Below are positions 9,103 through 19,166 of a DNA stretch of 64,000 nt, in pieces. The notes beneath the pieces are model-generated. The model was not told the origin of the DNA and searched no databases. It worked only from the letters and a program-made list of their open reading frames with translations. The number at the start of each line of letters is the position of its first letter. Positions within the stretch are counted from its first letter, which is position 1. The translations under genes were made by a program, and so were the position numbers. Source of the stretch: Bacteroides propionicifaciens DSM 19291 = JCM 14649 (lineage in GTDB: Bacteria > Bacteroidota > Bacteroidia > Bacteroidales > Bacteroidaceae). Location: the NCBI RefSeq assembly GCF_000375405.1, contig NZ_AQWS01000001.1, positions 1 to 64,000 of the forward strand. The letters are read 5' to 3'.

Positions 9103-10638
9103 ATGAAACGAAATATAATTAAAACAATAAATATAGCTCTACTATTAGTGGGAGCAATAACTGGAAGTTCTTGTTCTGACTTACTGGATCAAAAGCCTCA
9201 AGGAGAGTGGAACGTAAATGACCAGAAAGGATCCTTCGAAGGTCAGGTTTTTGCTATCTATGGGTTGATGAGAGATTTTTCAGTAACTAGTGGTACTCCA
9301 GCACTGGCAATTCACAATTTCCGTTCGGAAGATGCTGAAAAAGGTAGTACCAAGGGTGATGGAGAGGTGAATGCCAAGATGTACGATGATTTTGAGTATT
9401 CTGCAACTAATGGGCTGATTGCATCCTATTGGACTGGTAACTATAATATTATACACAAGTCAAACACTCTGCTTAGTGATATAAAGACCGAAGAAGAAAA
9501 AGGTGAACTATCTGTAGATAACAAAAGAAGTAAGGCTGAAGCAATGTTTTTTAGGTCATTTGCTTATTTCAATCTTGTACGTGCTTTTGGTGAAGTGCCT
9601 TTGATTACTTTTAAGTTGGACCAAGCTGAGGATGCTAATGTCCCTAAGTCAAAGGTAGAAGATATTTATGCTTTGATCGATAGTGATTTGGATTTTGCTG
9701 CAGAGAACTTGCCAACTCAGTGGGGACAGATATATATTGGTCGATTGACTTCAGGTGCTGCAAATGCACTTCATGCACGTGCTCATATGACTCGTAACGA
9801 TTGGGCTAATACACATAAGTATGCTAGTGCGGTAATAAATAGCGGCATGTACAATCTCAACACACCATTTGATGTGATATTTAGAGAGAAAGGCGAAAAT
9901 TCTTCTGAATCTGTATTTGAAATTCAGTGTACTGCTACGGCTTCTCAACCAGATGACGATAAAATTGGTAGCAAGTTTGCTCTTGTGCAAGGTGTTCGTG
10001 GTGCTGGTCAGTTTGACTTAGGTTGGGGGTGGCATACGCCAACTGATATTCTAGCATCCGCATTTGAGAAGAATGATCCTCGAAAAGACGAAACACTCCT
10101 CTACTTTGCTAAAACTGCTGCTGAGGCTGCTACCATGAAGCCAAATAAACCTTATGGTGAAGTTCCAATTGCTCAAACTGATGTTGTAAATAACTATTAT
10201 AACAAAAAAGCTTATACAGATCCAGCTCTTAGAGCTAAGTATACTCGCTATGGTGCATGGTTTAATATTCGTATTATTCGTTATTCTGATGTATTATTAA
10301 TGGCGGCTGAAGCTGCAAATGAGTTGGGTAACGTTAGTCAGGCTAGCGGACTTATCGAACAAGTCAGAGCAAGAGCTCGAGGAAATAATCCTAATGTTCT
10401 TCCTCTTATTAATACTACTGATCAATCTTTAATGCGTGAGCATATTCGCCATGAAAGAAGAATTGAATTGGCTATGGAATGGGATAGATTTTATGATTTA
10501 GTGCGTTGGGGAATTGCCAAAGAGGTACTTCACGCAGCTGGAAAAGTAAATTACCAAGATAAGCATGCTTACCTACCTATTCCTCAGTCTCAAATCGATA
10601 ACTCTGAGGGTATATTAGTTCAAAATCCTAACTATTAA
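9103..10638 (+). CDS. SusD/RagB-family glycan-binding lipoprotein (PUL 1)
   Basis: This outer-membrane lipoprotein forms the lid of the SusC transporter and binds glycan. Its 511 aa begin with a type II signal peptide and lipobox (TGSSC, Cys at about residue 24). The SusD helical TPR-like core is visible in segments such as AEAMFFRSFAYFNLVRAFGEVP and the C-terminal RHERRIELAMEWDRFYDLVRWG. Length is normal for the family. Binding specificity cannot be read from the sequence and is inferred from the operon. Confidence 0.9.
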   Translation: MKRNIIKTINIALLLVGAITGSSCSDLLDQKPQGEWNVNDQKGSFEGQVFAIYGLMRDFSVTSGTPALAIHNFRSEDAEKGSTKGDGEVNAKMYDDFEYSATNGLIASYWTGNYNIIHKSNTLLSDIKTEEEKGELSVDNKRSKAEAMFFRSFAYFNLVRAFGEVPLITFKLDQAEDANVPKSKVEDIYALIDSDLDFAAENLPTQWGQIYIGRLTSGAANALHARAHMTRNDWANTHKYASAVINSGMYNLNTPFDVIFREKGENSSESVFEIQCTATASQPDDDKIGSKFALVQGVRGAGQFDLGWGWHTPTDILASAFEKNDPRKDETLLYFAKTAAEAATMKPNKPYGEVPIAQTDVVNNYYNKKAYTDPALRAKYTRYGAWFNIRIIRYSDVLLMAAEAANELGNVSQASGLIEQVRARARGNNPNVLPLINTTDQSLMREHIRHERRIELAMEWDRFYDLVRWGIAKEVLHAAGKVNYQDKHAYLPIPQSQIDNSEGILVQNPNY

Positions 10639-10649
10639 TCTGATCAAAT

Positions 10650-11507
10650 ATGAAAGCATTTAAATATATTTTAGGCCTTAGCTTGCTACTTTCTTTGCAG
10701 TCTTGTTTTCAAGATATGGATCGTCCAGGGTTCGATTACCCAAAGGGAAAACCCGATCCTTCAATGGAGGATTATAATAGCCAGAAGCTTAAACTTGATT
10801 TTAATACTGGGAAATTTATAGATGAGAGTACTTATCAGTTTACGGTTAGCCCAAAGGGCGTAGCTTCAATAATTCCTGATGGTGGGCTTACTGAGTATGC
10901 CTACCAAGGAGGTGATGAGAGTTATATGTTGATTACTCCACATATAGCGATTAAAGATGAAATGCTAGATGCTTTATCTAGTATGCAGAGCCTCAGTTTT
11001 ACAGCTTGGCTTAACAGTCCTAAGAATGATGGTGCTACAGGGTTAATCTCTTTGCCAAACACAAAGAGTTTTTGGGGAAATTTTGAAGTCTTCTTTGACA
11101 ATAACGGTTCTCAAACTGAAGCTTTGATGAAAGTTCACCTTTGGAAGAAAAAAGAATCAGGACTTGAAGATGTTTGGACGGAATTGCGTTTGCCTGATTT
11201 CTTTAATAGCGGTTGGCAGCACTTAGCTATTACGTACGATCACACTACCTCATCTCTTGCTGTATGGCATAATGGTGCTAAAGTTCACGAGGTTGTATTT
11301 GAAGGACTAGGTGCTTTGTATCTCGAAGATTTAGGTGAAGCTTTTGTAATAGGAGCTAATCAGTTTCAGACGATACCTAGTTTAACTTCTGGCGCATCCA
11401 AACAGGATTGGGCTAGTTATTACAAAGGTTTATTTGATGGTATTAATCTTTATGATAGAGCATTAACAGCCGATGAAATAACGAATTTATTTACCAATAA
11501 ACTTTAA
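10650..11507 (+). CDS. LamG-type surface lipoprotein, probable glycan-binding protein
   Basis: This 285-aa lipoprotein (lipobox LQSC, Cys at about residue 19) sits in the position usually held by SusE-type surface glycan-binding proteins, 11 bases after susD and 4 before the GH144 gene. After a short Pro/Asp-rich linker (residues 25-45) the rest resembles a concanavalin-A-like LamG_3 jelly roll: LSFTAWLNS near residue 115, GWQHLAITYD near 191 and the terminal GLFDGINLYDRALTADEI. No catalytic acid pair of a glycosidase was recognised, so binding rather than hydrolysis is the better guess. Confidence 0.7.
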   Translation: MKAFKYILGLSLLLSLQSCFQDMDRPGFDYPKGKPDPSMEDYNSQKLKLDFNTGKFIDESTYQFTVSPKGVASIIPDGGLTEYAYQGGDESYMLITPHIAIKDEMLDALSSMQSLSFTAWLNSPKNDGATGLISLPNTKSFWGNFEVFFDNNGSQTEALMKVHLWKKKESGLEDVWTELRLPDFFNSGWQHLAITYDHTTSSLAVWHNGAKVHEVVFEGLGALYLEDLGEAFVIGANQFQTIPSLTSGASKQDWASYYKGLFDGINLYDRALTADEITNLFTNKL

Positions 11508-11511
11508 TAGT

Positions 11512-13164
11512 ATGAAGTATATTAATCTTAGTTTAGCTTTACTCTTTGGGTTGTTTGCTTCTTCTTGTACTGATAATGATGGCCAAAAATACTTATCGGA
11601 TACAAGTTTTAAGCTTGAGAATGTACAGGTTGAAGATCAGGTTAGTCTGGTTGAATTGGTAAATGTTAATCCTGAAGGTACGATCAATTTATTGTTTTCT
11701 GAAGCAATAAATGAAATGACTACTTCTAAGGGGATCTCTCTCTTAGATGCTAAAGACAAGAAGGTTTCACTCGATATTGCTTATTCAGAAGATACTAAAA
11801 CAATCATACTACTGCCTCGTAAGGCTTTAGCTGTTCACTCTTCTTATCGATTAGTTGTGCAACCTACAATTCAATCTAAAAGTGGTAATAATCTATTTTC
11901 AGGTAAGGTTGTTAAAATTGCAACTGGTGAGATGATCTCTGACAAGTTTCCTCGTATTACTGACGACGAGCTTCTTAATTTAGTTCAAGAGAATACGTTT
12001 AAATATTTCTGGGACTATGCACACCCTACATCAGGGATGTCAAGAGAGCGTATATCAACTCCTGATATCGTAACTACTGGTGGAACTGGTTTTGGTGTTA
12101 TGGCTATGATTTCGGCAGTTGAACGTGGATTTATTACTCGTCAAGAAGCTGCGGTGAAGGTTAACCAAATCGCCTCTTTCTTAAATAATAAGGCTGATAA
12201 GTTTCATGGTGCTTTTTCGCATTGGATTGATGGTAACACAGGTAATACACTTCCTTTTAGCGAGTTTGATAATGGAGCTGACCTTGTTGAGACAGCACTT
12301 TTATTTCAAGGGTTGCTGAGTGCTCGTGCTTATTTTGATAGTAATGTAGCAGAGGAGGTTCAATTAAGAGCCGACATTACAAATATGTGGGAAGCAATTG
12401 ATTGGAACTTCTTTACCAGAGGTGAAAACATTCTTTATTGGCATTGGAGTCCTACAGATGAGTGGAAGATGAATCTTCCTATTCGTGGTTGGAATGAATC
12501 ACTAATTGTTTATGTTTTGGCTGCTTCTTCACCCACTCACCCTATAAGTGCTGATGTCTATCATCAAGGTTGGGCAAGTGGTCCTGCGTTTATTAATGGT
12601 AGTGAAAATTACGGAATAAAGTTACCTCTAGGTCCCAAATTAGGGGGACCACTATTTTTTAGCCATTACTCATTCTTAGGATTAGATCCAAACAAGTTGG
12701 CCGATCAGTATGCTAATTACTTTGAGCAAAATAAGGCTCAAACTTTAGTGAATCGTGCGTATGTTATTCAAAATCCAAATGGTTACAAAGGGTATAGTCA
12801 GAACTCTTGGGGATTAACAGCTGGAGATGGTAATAAAGGTTATTCTGCGTTTTCTCCCACAAATGACGAGGGTGTAATAACTCTAACAGCTGCGCTGTCT
12901 TCCATAATCTATACTCCTGAAGAATCGCTGGATGCTTTGCGTTATTTTTATTATAAAATGGGAGATAAACTTTGGAGCAATCTAGGCTTCATTGATGGTT
13001 TTAACTTGACCGCCAATTGGTATGCTACTGATTATATAGCTATCAATCAAGGGCCAATCATAATCTCTATAGAGAACTATAGATCTAAACTTATTTGGAA
13101 CAATTTCATGCAGATAGATGAAGTTCAGAAGGGGCTCCAAAGACTTGGCTTTACAGGTTTTTAA
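11512..13164 (+). CDS. GH144-type endo-beta-1,2-glucanase lipoprotein with Ig-like domain
   Basis: Likely cleaves beta-1,2-glucan at the cell surface. The 550-aa protein has a lipobox (ASSC, Cys at residue 19) followed by acidic residues, a feature linked to surface export in Bacteroidetes. An SbsA-type Ig-like domain spans about residues 35-145. The glycoamylase-like (alpha/alpha)6 domain typical of GH144 runs from about 160 to the end. In the Chitinophaga pinensis enzyme the acidic residues D135, D139 and E211 were reported as important (from memory). Here D253, D257 and E329 show exactly the same spacing (4 and 72 residues) in FDNGADLVETA and GWNESL. Annotation pipelines often call this family glucoamylase, which is probably misleading. 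Confidence 0.75.
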   Translation: MKYINLSLALLFGLFASSCTDNDGQKYLSDTSFKLENVQVEDQVSLVELVNVNPEGTINLLFSEAINEMTTSKGISLLDAKDKKVSLDIAYSEDTKTIILLPRKALAVHSSYRLVVQPTIQSKSGNNLFSGKVVKIATGEMISDKFPRITDDELLNLVQENTFKYFWDYAHPTSGMSRERISTPDIVTTGGTGFGVMAMISAVERGFITRQEAAVKVNQIASFLNNKADKFHGAFSHWIDGNTGNTLPFSEFDNGADLVETALLFQGLLSARAYFDSNVAEEVQLRADITNMWEAIDWNFFTRGENILYWHWSPTDEWKMNLPIRGWNESLIVYVLAASSPTHPISADVYHQGWASGPAFINGSENYGIKLPLGPKLGGPLFFSHYSFLGLDPNKLADQYANYFEQNKAQTLVNRAYVIQNPNGYKGYSQNSWGLTAGDGNKGYSAFSPTNDEGVITLTAALSSIIYTPEESLDALRYFYYKMGDKLWSNLGFIDGFNLTANWYATDYIAINQGPIIISIENYRSKLIWNNFMQIDEVQKGLQRLGFTGF

Positions 13165-13198
13165 TAGCTGAAAATTAATTTGTAATCATAGATATATA

Positions 13199-13236
13199 CT
13201 TCCCTGACCTATAATATTTATAGGTCAGTAGGGAAG
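13199..13236 (+). terminator. Intra-operon hairpin between the GH144 and GH3 genes
   Basis: The arms CTTCCC plus TGACCTATA pair with TATAGGTCA and GGGAAG, with a three-base bulge on one side and a short AT loop. No strong T-run follows. It may be a partial terminator or a transcript-stabilising element that lowers expression of the downstream enzymes relative to SusC/SusD. Confidence 0.5.
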
Positions 13237-13258
13237 TTCATTGTAAAAATATTAAGAT

Positions 13259-15538
13259 ATGAGAAAATCATTAATCGTACTTTTTAGTCTGTTTTCCCTG
13301 ACATTATGGGCTCAGACTGATGTTAGTAAAATGAATGGCTTTATTGATGAGCTGATGTCCAGAATGACTTTAGCCGAAAAGCTTGGACAATTAAACTTGC
13401 CTGCAGCAGGTGATATTGTTACTGGTCAGGCTAAAAGCTCTAATTTCGCTACAAATATTCGTCAGGGTAAAGTAGGGGGATTGTTCAATATTAAGGGAGT
13501 TGATAAAATTAAAGATGTCCAGCGTATCGCTGTAGATGAGAGTCGCTTAGGCATTCCTCTATTATTTGCCATGGATGTGATTCATGGTTATGAAACGGTC
13601 TTTCCAATACCTTTGGGGTTGGCTGCAACTTGGAATATGGATGCTGTTGAGCGTGTAGCTCGAATTTCAGCCATCGAAGCTAGTGCTGACGGTATAAGTT
13701 GGACTTTTAGTCCGATGGCAGATGTGTCGAGAGATCCACGCTGGGGCCGAGTATCTGAAGGTGCTGGTGAAGATGCTTATATGAATGCTGAGGTAACAAG
13801 AGCAATGGTATATGGGTATCAGGGCAGGGGTGATCAACGCTTTGCCAATAATAATCAAATCATGGCTTGTATTAAGCATTATGCACTCTATGGAGCTTCT
13901 GAAGCGGGTAGAGATTACAATACAGTTGATATGAGTCGCCAACGTATGTTCAACGAGTATATGTTGCCTTATCAAGCAGCTGTTGAGGCTGGTGTTGGTA
14001 GTGTAATGGCATCATTTAATGAGGTTGACGGCATACCTGCTACAGCTAATAAATGGCTAATGACAGATGTGTTGCGTGACCAGTGGGGTTTTAAAGGATT
14101 TGTTGTAACTGATTATACAGGTATCAATGAAATGGTTGATCACGGTATTGGCGATTTACAAGCAGTTTCTGCTCGTGCTTTAAAAGCTGGGGTAGATATG
14201 GATATGGTTGGTGAAGGTTTTCTGACAACGCTAAAAAAGTCTTATGATGAAGGTAAAGTATCGGAAAATGATATAAATACAGCATGTAGAAGAGTTTTAG
14301 AAGCAAAATATAAGTTGGGGTTATTTGAAGATCCTTATCGTTTCATTGATACCAAAAGAGCAAAGAAACTGATATATGCAAAAAGTCATCGTCAAGAGGC
14401 AAGAGCAATTTCGGCTGAGAGTTTTGTCTTATTAAAGAATGAGGGTCAGGTACTTCCTTTGTCTAAGAATACCAAAATAGCTGTAGTTGGTCCTTTGGCC
14501 AATACGCGTTCAAACATGCCTGGTACTTGGAGCGTTGCTGCTCGTTTAGATGTTCCTGCAACTCTTGTTGAAGGTATTAAAGACGTTGCTGGGAAAAAGG
14601 CTGAAGTGTACTATGCTAAGGGTAGCAATCTAACACAAGATGCTGAATTAGAAAAACGTGCAACCATGTTTGGTCGTGAACTCTTTAGAGATGATCGCAC
14701 AGATAGAGAATTACTTGATGAGGCTTTGGCAGTAGCTAAAGAATCGGATGTAATCATAGCTGCTTTGGGTGAATCTTCGGAGTTTAGCGGTGAATCTAGT
14801 AGTCGTACAGATCTTGATATTCCTGATGTTCAAAAGGAATTGCTCAAAGAGCTTTTAGCTACAGGAAAGCCTGTAGTGTTGGTTCTATTTGCAGGACGTC
14901 CGCTAACTCTTTCATGGGAGGCAGAACATGTTCCATCTATTCTGAATGTTTGGTTTGGAGGAACAGAATCTGCATATGCAATTGCGGATGTATTATTTGG
15001 CGATGTTAACCCTAGCGGCAAATTACCGTCTACTTTTCCTCGAAATGTAGGACAAATACCAATCTTTTATAATCATAAAAACACAGGACGTCCTTTGGTT
15101 GGACCTTGGTTTGAAAAGTTCCGTTCAAATTATATCGACGTACCGAATACACCTCTATACCCATTTGGATATGGTCTAAGCTATACTCAGTTTGAGTATT
15201 CTGATATCAAATTGAGTACAGACAAAATGACTGATAATGGTAAAATTATTGCTTCAGTAGATGTAACTAATACAGGCTCAGTAGAAGGGAAAGAGGTTGT
15301 ACAATTGTACATTAGAGATGTTGTCGGATCTACTACTCGCCCTGTCAAAGAACTCAAGGGCTTCAAAAAACTCAGTATTAAGCCAGGTGAAATTATAACT
15401 GTTGATTTTGAGATTACTCCCGAAATGTTAAAGTTCTACAACTACGATTTAGAGTTTGTTATTGAACCTGGTGACTTTGAGATTTTTATTGGTACTAATA
15501 GTGTGGAAAACAAATTAGCAAAGTTTGTTTACGAATAA
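13259..15538 (+). CDS. bglX: GH3 beta-glucosidase, exported (BglX type)
   Basis: Removes glucose from the non-reducing end of beta-gluco-oligosaccharides, here probably sophoro-oligosaccharides released by the GH144 enzymes. The 759-aa protein has a Sec signal peptide (cleavage after LWAQ, residue about 19), so it is periplasmic. The GH3 (beta/alpha)8 domain carries the nucleophile D285 in GFVVTDYTG; the alpha/beta sandwich holds GESSEFSGESSSR, the usual region of the acid/base Glu; a fibronectin-III-like domain closes the protein (about 660-755). Length and order match BglX. GH3 enzymes acting on beta-1,2-linkages are known, but bond specificity cannot be seen directly. The next gene follows after 12 bases. 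Confidence 0.85.
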   Translation: MRKSLIVLFSLFSLTLWAQTDVSKMNGFIDELMSRMTLAEKLGQLNLPAAGDIVTGQAKSSNFATNIRQGKVGGLFNIKGVDKIKDVQRIAVDESRLGIPLLFAMDVIHGYETVFPIPLGLAATWNMDAVERVARISAIEASADGISWTFSPMADVSRDPRWGRVSEGAGEDAYMNAEVTRAMVYGYQGRGDQRFANNNQIMACIKHYALYGASEAGRDYNTVDMSRQRMFNEYMLPYQAAVEAGVGSVMASFNEVDGIPATANKWLMTDVLRDQWGFKGFVVTDYTGINEMVDHGIGDLQAVSARALKAGVDMDMVGEGFLTTLKKSYDEGKVSENDINTACRRVLEAKYKLGLFEDPYRFIDTKRAKKLIYAKSHRQEARAISAESFVLLKNEGQVLPLSKNTKIAVVGPLANTRSNMPGTWSVAARLDVPATLVEGIKDVAGKKAEVYYAKGSNLTQDAELEKRATMFGRELFRDDRTDRELLDEALAVAKESDVIIAALGESSEFSGESSSRTDLDIPDVQKELLKELLATGKPVVLVLFAGRPLTLSWEAEHVPSILNVWFGGTESAYAIADVLFGDVNPSGKLPSTFPRNVGQIPIFYNHKNTGRPLVGPWFEKFRSNYIDVPNTPLYPFGYGLSYTQFEYSDIKLSTDKMTDNGKIIASVDVTNTGSVEGKEVVQLYIRDVVGSTTRPVKELKGFKKLSIKPGEIITVDFEITPEMLKFYNYDLEFVIEPGDFEIFIGTNSVENKLAKFVYE

Positions 15539-15550
15539 TATAGGCAGATA

Positions 15551-16891
15551 ATGTTGAAAAAATATAAGGTAATTGTTGCGTTGCTTACGCTTTCTCTAAT
15601 CACTTTTACGGGTTGTAAAAGCAAGGAGGGAAATAAAGAGTTGGACACAGAAGATATTGAGATGCTTGATAAAGTGCAATATCACACGTTTCAATATTTC
15701 TGGGATGGTGCAGAACCCATTAGTGGGCTGGCGCGTGAGCGTTATCATATCGATGGAGTATATCCTCAGGATGATGAGAATGTAGTAACCTCGGGAGGTG
15801 GAGGATTTGGGTTGATGAATCTTCTCGTCGGTATAGAGCGAGGTTATATTACTCGTGAGGAGGGAATTGACAAGCTTACTCAAATTGTGGGTTTTCTTGA
15901 GAGTGCTGATAAATTCCATGGTGCATATCCACATTGGTGGTTTGGTGAGACTGGAAAAGTTAAGCCCTTTAGTAAATACGATGATGGAGGCGATTTAGTT
16001 GAGACCGCTTTCATGGCTCAAGGATTATTGACTGTTCATCAGTATTTAATTCAGGGAAACGATAGCGAAAAAGATCTAGCTGCACGTATTGATAAGCTTT
16101 GGAAAGAGATCGAGTGGGATTTTTATACACGTGGTGAGAATGTTCTTTATTGGCATTGGAGCCCAACACATGAGTGGGCAATGAATTTTCCTGTGCGTGG
16201 GTATAACGAGTGTCTTGTAATGTATGTTTTAGCTGCAGGTTCGCCAACTCACGGAGTTTCTCCAGAGGTATATCACGAAGGTTGGGCTGAAAATGGTGCA
16301 ATTTCTAAACCACATATTGAAGAAGGAATTCCACTTCAACTCCGCTATCAGAGTGAGAAAGCTGGTCCAATGTTTTGGGCCCACTATTCTTTTTTAGGTC
16401 TTGATCCTAGAGGATTGAAAGATCAATATGCTGACTATTTCCAAGAAATGACTAACTACACTTTGATAAATAGAGCCTATTGCATTCGTAACCCGAAAGG
16501 TTATGAGGGTTATGGTGAAAATAGCTGGGGCTTAACCGCTAGTTACTCTGTTAATGGGTATGATGCCCATTCTCCAGTTGAAAGTAGGGACCATGGAGTG
16601 ATTACTCCTACTGCAGCCTTATCATCTATAGTTTATACTCCTGAGGAGTCTATGGATGTGATGCGCCACTTGTATGCTAATAGACATCAGTATTGGGGTA
16701 AGTTTGGTTTTATCGATGCCTATAGTGATACCGAAAAATGGTATCCACAAGTTTACCTAGCTATTGATCAAGGTCCTATAGGTGCTATGATTGAGAACTA
16801 TCGTACAGGGTTTCTTTGGGACCTTTTTATGAGTCATCCTGATGTTCAAAATGGATTGACTAAATTAGGGTTTGAATCGCCACATTTATAA
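15551..16891 (+). CDS. Second GH144-type beta-1,2-glucan-active lipoprotein
   Basis: A 446-aa lipoprotein (lipobox FTGC, Cys at residue 22) made of a glycoamylase-like domain without the Ig-like module of its paralogue at 11512. The acidic set D144, D148 and E220 (in YDDGGDLVETA and GYNECL) keeps the 4- and 72-residue spacing of GH144. A Parabacteroides distasonis homologue (BDI_3064) was reported to act exo-fashion, releasing sophorose from beta-1,2-gluco-oligosaccharides, and this single-domain form may do the same in the periplasm. The residues after the lipid-bearing Cys (KSKEG) lack the acidic cluster of the paralogue. Function is inferred by family; endo versus exo action is open. Confidence 0.75.
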   Translation: MLKKYKVIVALLTLSLITFTGCKSKEGNKELDTEDIEMLDKVQYHTFQYFWDGAEPISGLARERYHIDGVYPQDDENVVTSGGGGFGLMNLLVGIERGYITREEGIDKLTQIVGFLESADKFHGAYPHWWFGETGKVKPFSKYDDGGDLVETAFMAQGLLTVHQYLIQGNDSEKDLAARIDKLWKEIEWDFYTRGENVLYWHWSPTHEWAMNFPVRGYNECLVMYVLAAGSPTHGVSPEVYHEGWAENGAISKPHIEEGIPLQLRYQSEKAGPMFWAHYSFLGLDPRGLKDQYADYFQEMTNYTLINRAYCIRNPKGYEGYGENSWGLTASYSVNGYDAHSPVESRDHGVITPTAALSSIVYTPEESMDVMRHLYANRHQYWGKFGFIDAYSDTEKWYPQVYLAIDQGPIGAMIENYRTGFLWDLFMSHPDVQNGLTKLGFESPHL

Positions 16892-16921
16892 TAATTGGTA
16901 CGAATCATAATCTGTTATAGT

Positions 16922-18320
16922 ATGAAAATATTTAGATCTTTTGTATTCATAATACTACTGGCTATTGGAACAACAGTATGTGCTCAACAAAGCACATACT
17001 GCAATCCTATAAATGTGGATTATGGATATTGCCCAATACCCAATTTTACGGAGTGGGGTAAACATAGAACTTCAGCCGATCCTGTTATTGTAAACTATAA
17101 AGGGGATTACTACCTTTTTGGGACAAATCAAAGTGGGTATTGGTGGAGTAGTGATTTGTCAAATTGGACTTTTGTATCGAGGGTGTTTTTAACTGATGAA
17201 GCTGTTGAAAAAACTCCCAATGAATGGGATGATCTTTGTGCGCCAGCAGCATGGGTTCAAGGAGATTCATCTACAATGGGGTGGCCCAGGAACTGAATTT
17301 AGCCACTATGCCGACGGATATGCTGTTTCTGACTCTCCACTAGGAGAGTTTAAACATGCTTCACTTCCATTAAGTATGAAGGCAGGTGGTTTTATACGAG
17401 GTGCCGGTCATGGTGCTACTTTCCAAGATAGCTGGAACAATTACTGGCATACCTCAACAATGGTTATAAATACAAAAAACAACTTCGAAAGGCGTATTGG
17501 TCTGTGGCCTGCAGGTTTTGATGAAGATGATAAGATGTATTGTAATACTGCTTTTGGAGATTATCCTCATTACTTGCCAAATGGAGAGACCAATCATATA
17601 GAAAGCAGATTTACAGGTTGGATGCTTTTAAATTACAATAAACCAGTACAAGTATCGTCAACTTTAGGGGCATTCTCTGCAAATAAGATTGTAGATGAGG
17701 ATATTAAAACCTATTGGTCTGCCAAAACAAGTAATGAAGGAGAGTGGCTCATTTCAGATTTAGGAGAGCTATCAACAGTATGTGCTATTCAAATAAATTA
17801 TGCAGATCAAGATGCTGACTTTATGGGTAAGATGTTGGATAAATATCACCAATATCAAGTGTATTACTCTATAGATGGTAAAAAGTGGCATTTGTTAATC
17901 GACAAAAGTAAAAACAAGAGTGATGTCCCTCATGATTATATAGAATTATCTTCTCCAATTAAGGCTCGGTATGTTAAATTAGTCAATTTACACATGCCAA
18001 CGGGTAAGTTTGCAATCTCAGGTTTTCGTATATTTGGAAAAGGAAATGGGGAGAAACCAAGGGTTGTTGAACAATTTATAGTCTTGAGGACGGAGACTGA
18101 TAAGCGTAGTGGGTGGCTAAAATGGAAACCTGTTGATAATGCTTACGCATATAATATTTATATCGGTACAGAACCCGATAAACTTTATAGTAGTGTGATG
18201 GTTCATAATACCAATGAATATTATTATAAGGGCATGGATAGGACACAACCGTATTATTTTGCTATTGAAGCTATAAATGAAAATGGTACATCTCAATGGA
18301 CTAGAGCAAGAGCTTTATAA
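16922..18320 (+). pseudogene. GH43-like glycosidase with discoidin domain, broken by internal deletion and frameshift
   Basis: The first part (from ATG 16922) has a signal peptide and the first blade of a GH43 five-bladed propeller (ADPVIVNYKGDYYLFGT, containing the likely catalytic Asp), reaching CAPAAWVQGDS near 17268. The reading then continues in another frame as LQWGGPGTEFSHYADGYAV, which belongs to a much later blade. About 100 or more residues that normally lie between, including the second Asp and the acid Glu region, are missing. The remainder has the end of the propeller, an F5/8-type-C (discoidin) domain and a fibronectin-III-like tail ending at 18320. A restart at ATG 17196 could make a 374-aa product but it would lack the active site. 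The original role was probably trimming side chains. Confidence 0.75.
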
Positions 18321-18340
18321 AATATTAAAACCGTCAATAT

Positions 18341-19153
18341 ATGAAAACCAAATTTCTACTATCTCTTTTACTCCTATATAATGTAGCCGTAGGGAGTGCA
18401 CAGACTATAGAGTCAACATCGTATATGGTACAGGGAAATACAATTTCTTACCAAGTAATATATCCAGAAAACTACGATTCTAATAAGGAATATCCATTGC
18501 TTCTATTCTTGCATGGTGCAGGGGAGCGAGGAGAGGATAATAAAGCACAACTGACACATGGAAAAAGTTTCCTGATTGATAATTTCCATTCTAGCTATCC
18601 TGCAATTGTTATTGTTCCACAATGTCCTTCAAGTTCCTATTGGAGTAGTGTTGAACGTGCTACGCATAATGACCAAATCACTTTTGATTTTAATGTTGTA
18701 GAAGAGCCAACAACGGCAATGAGTACTCTGATGCATTTAGTACAGCATTGGCTCAACTCTGGATACATAGATAGAAGTCGGGTATATGTCGGCGGCCTCT
18801 CTATGGGAGGAATGGGAACGTATGAATTGGTTTGGAGAATGCCTGGTGTTTTTGCAGCTGCATTCCCTATTTGTGGCGGTGCGAATATTGATAAATTATT
18901 AAAAAACAATAAGCATACCGCATTTTGGATTTTTCATGGTTCAGACGATAATATAGTTCCTGCTGAGTTTTCAAGAGAAATTTTTAAAGCTTTGAAGAAA
19001 AAGGGAACAGATGTGAAGTATACAGAGTATCCTGGTGTTAATCACGGGAGTTGGAACAATGCTTTTAAACAGACGGGTTTAGCCTCTTGGCTGTTTCAGC
19101 ATATAAATAAACTATACTTGATAAAGACACCCTCTGATAAAGTGTGTAAGTAA
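18341..19153 (+). CDS. Exported alpha/beta-hydrolase, probable carbohydrate esterase
   Basis: A 270-aa protein with a Sec signal peptide (ending GSAQ, residue 21) and an alpha/beta-hydrolase fold. It shows an oxyanion motif [10 protein letters not shown], nucleophile S154 in GGLSMGG, acid D202 or D203 in HGSDDNIVP and H235 in VNHGSW. It resembles CE1/dienelactone-hydrolase-like esterases found in PULs, so removal of acyl groups from a glycan is a reasonable guess. It lies 20 bases after the GH43 relic and is the last gene of PUL 1. Sequence with the character of the mobile element begins immediately after its stop, so its last dozen residues may be altered by that junction. Confidence 0.75.
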   Translation: MKTKFLLSLLLLYNVAVGSAQTIESTSYMVQGNTISYQVIYPENYDSNKEYPLLLFLHGAGERGEDNKAQLTHGKSFLIDNFHSSYPAIVIVPQCPSSSYWSSVERATHNDQITFDFNVVEEPTTAMSTLMHLVQHWLNSGYIDRSRVYVGGLSMGGMGTYELVWRMPGVFAAAFPICGGANIDKLLKNNKHTAFWIFHGSDDNIVPAEFSREIFKALKKKGTDVKYTEYPGVNHGSWNNAFKQTGLASWLFQHINKLYLIKTPSDKVCK

Positions 19154-19166
19154 TAAAGTTCTTCGG

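Noticed and set aside
11512-13164. Glucoamylase (starch) annotation
   Set aside because: The glycoamylase-like domain with this acidic spacing fits GH144; no starch-PUL genes such as GH13 are present.
13667-13975. A 102-aa minus-strand frame inside the GH3 gene
   Set aside because: Lies wholly antisense to a well-conserved enzyme and has no domain or start context of its own.
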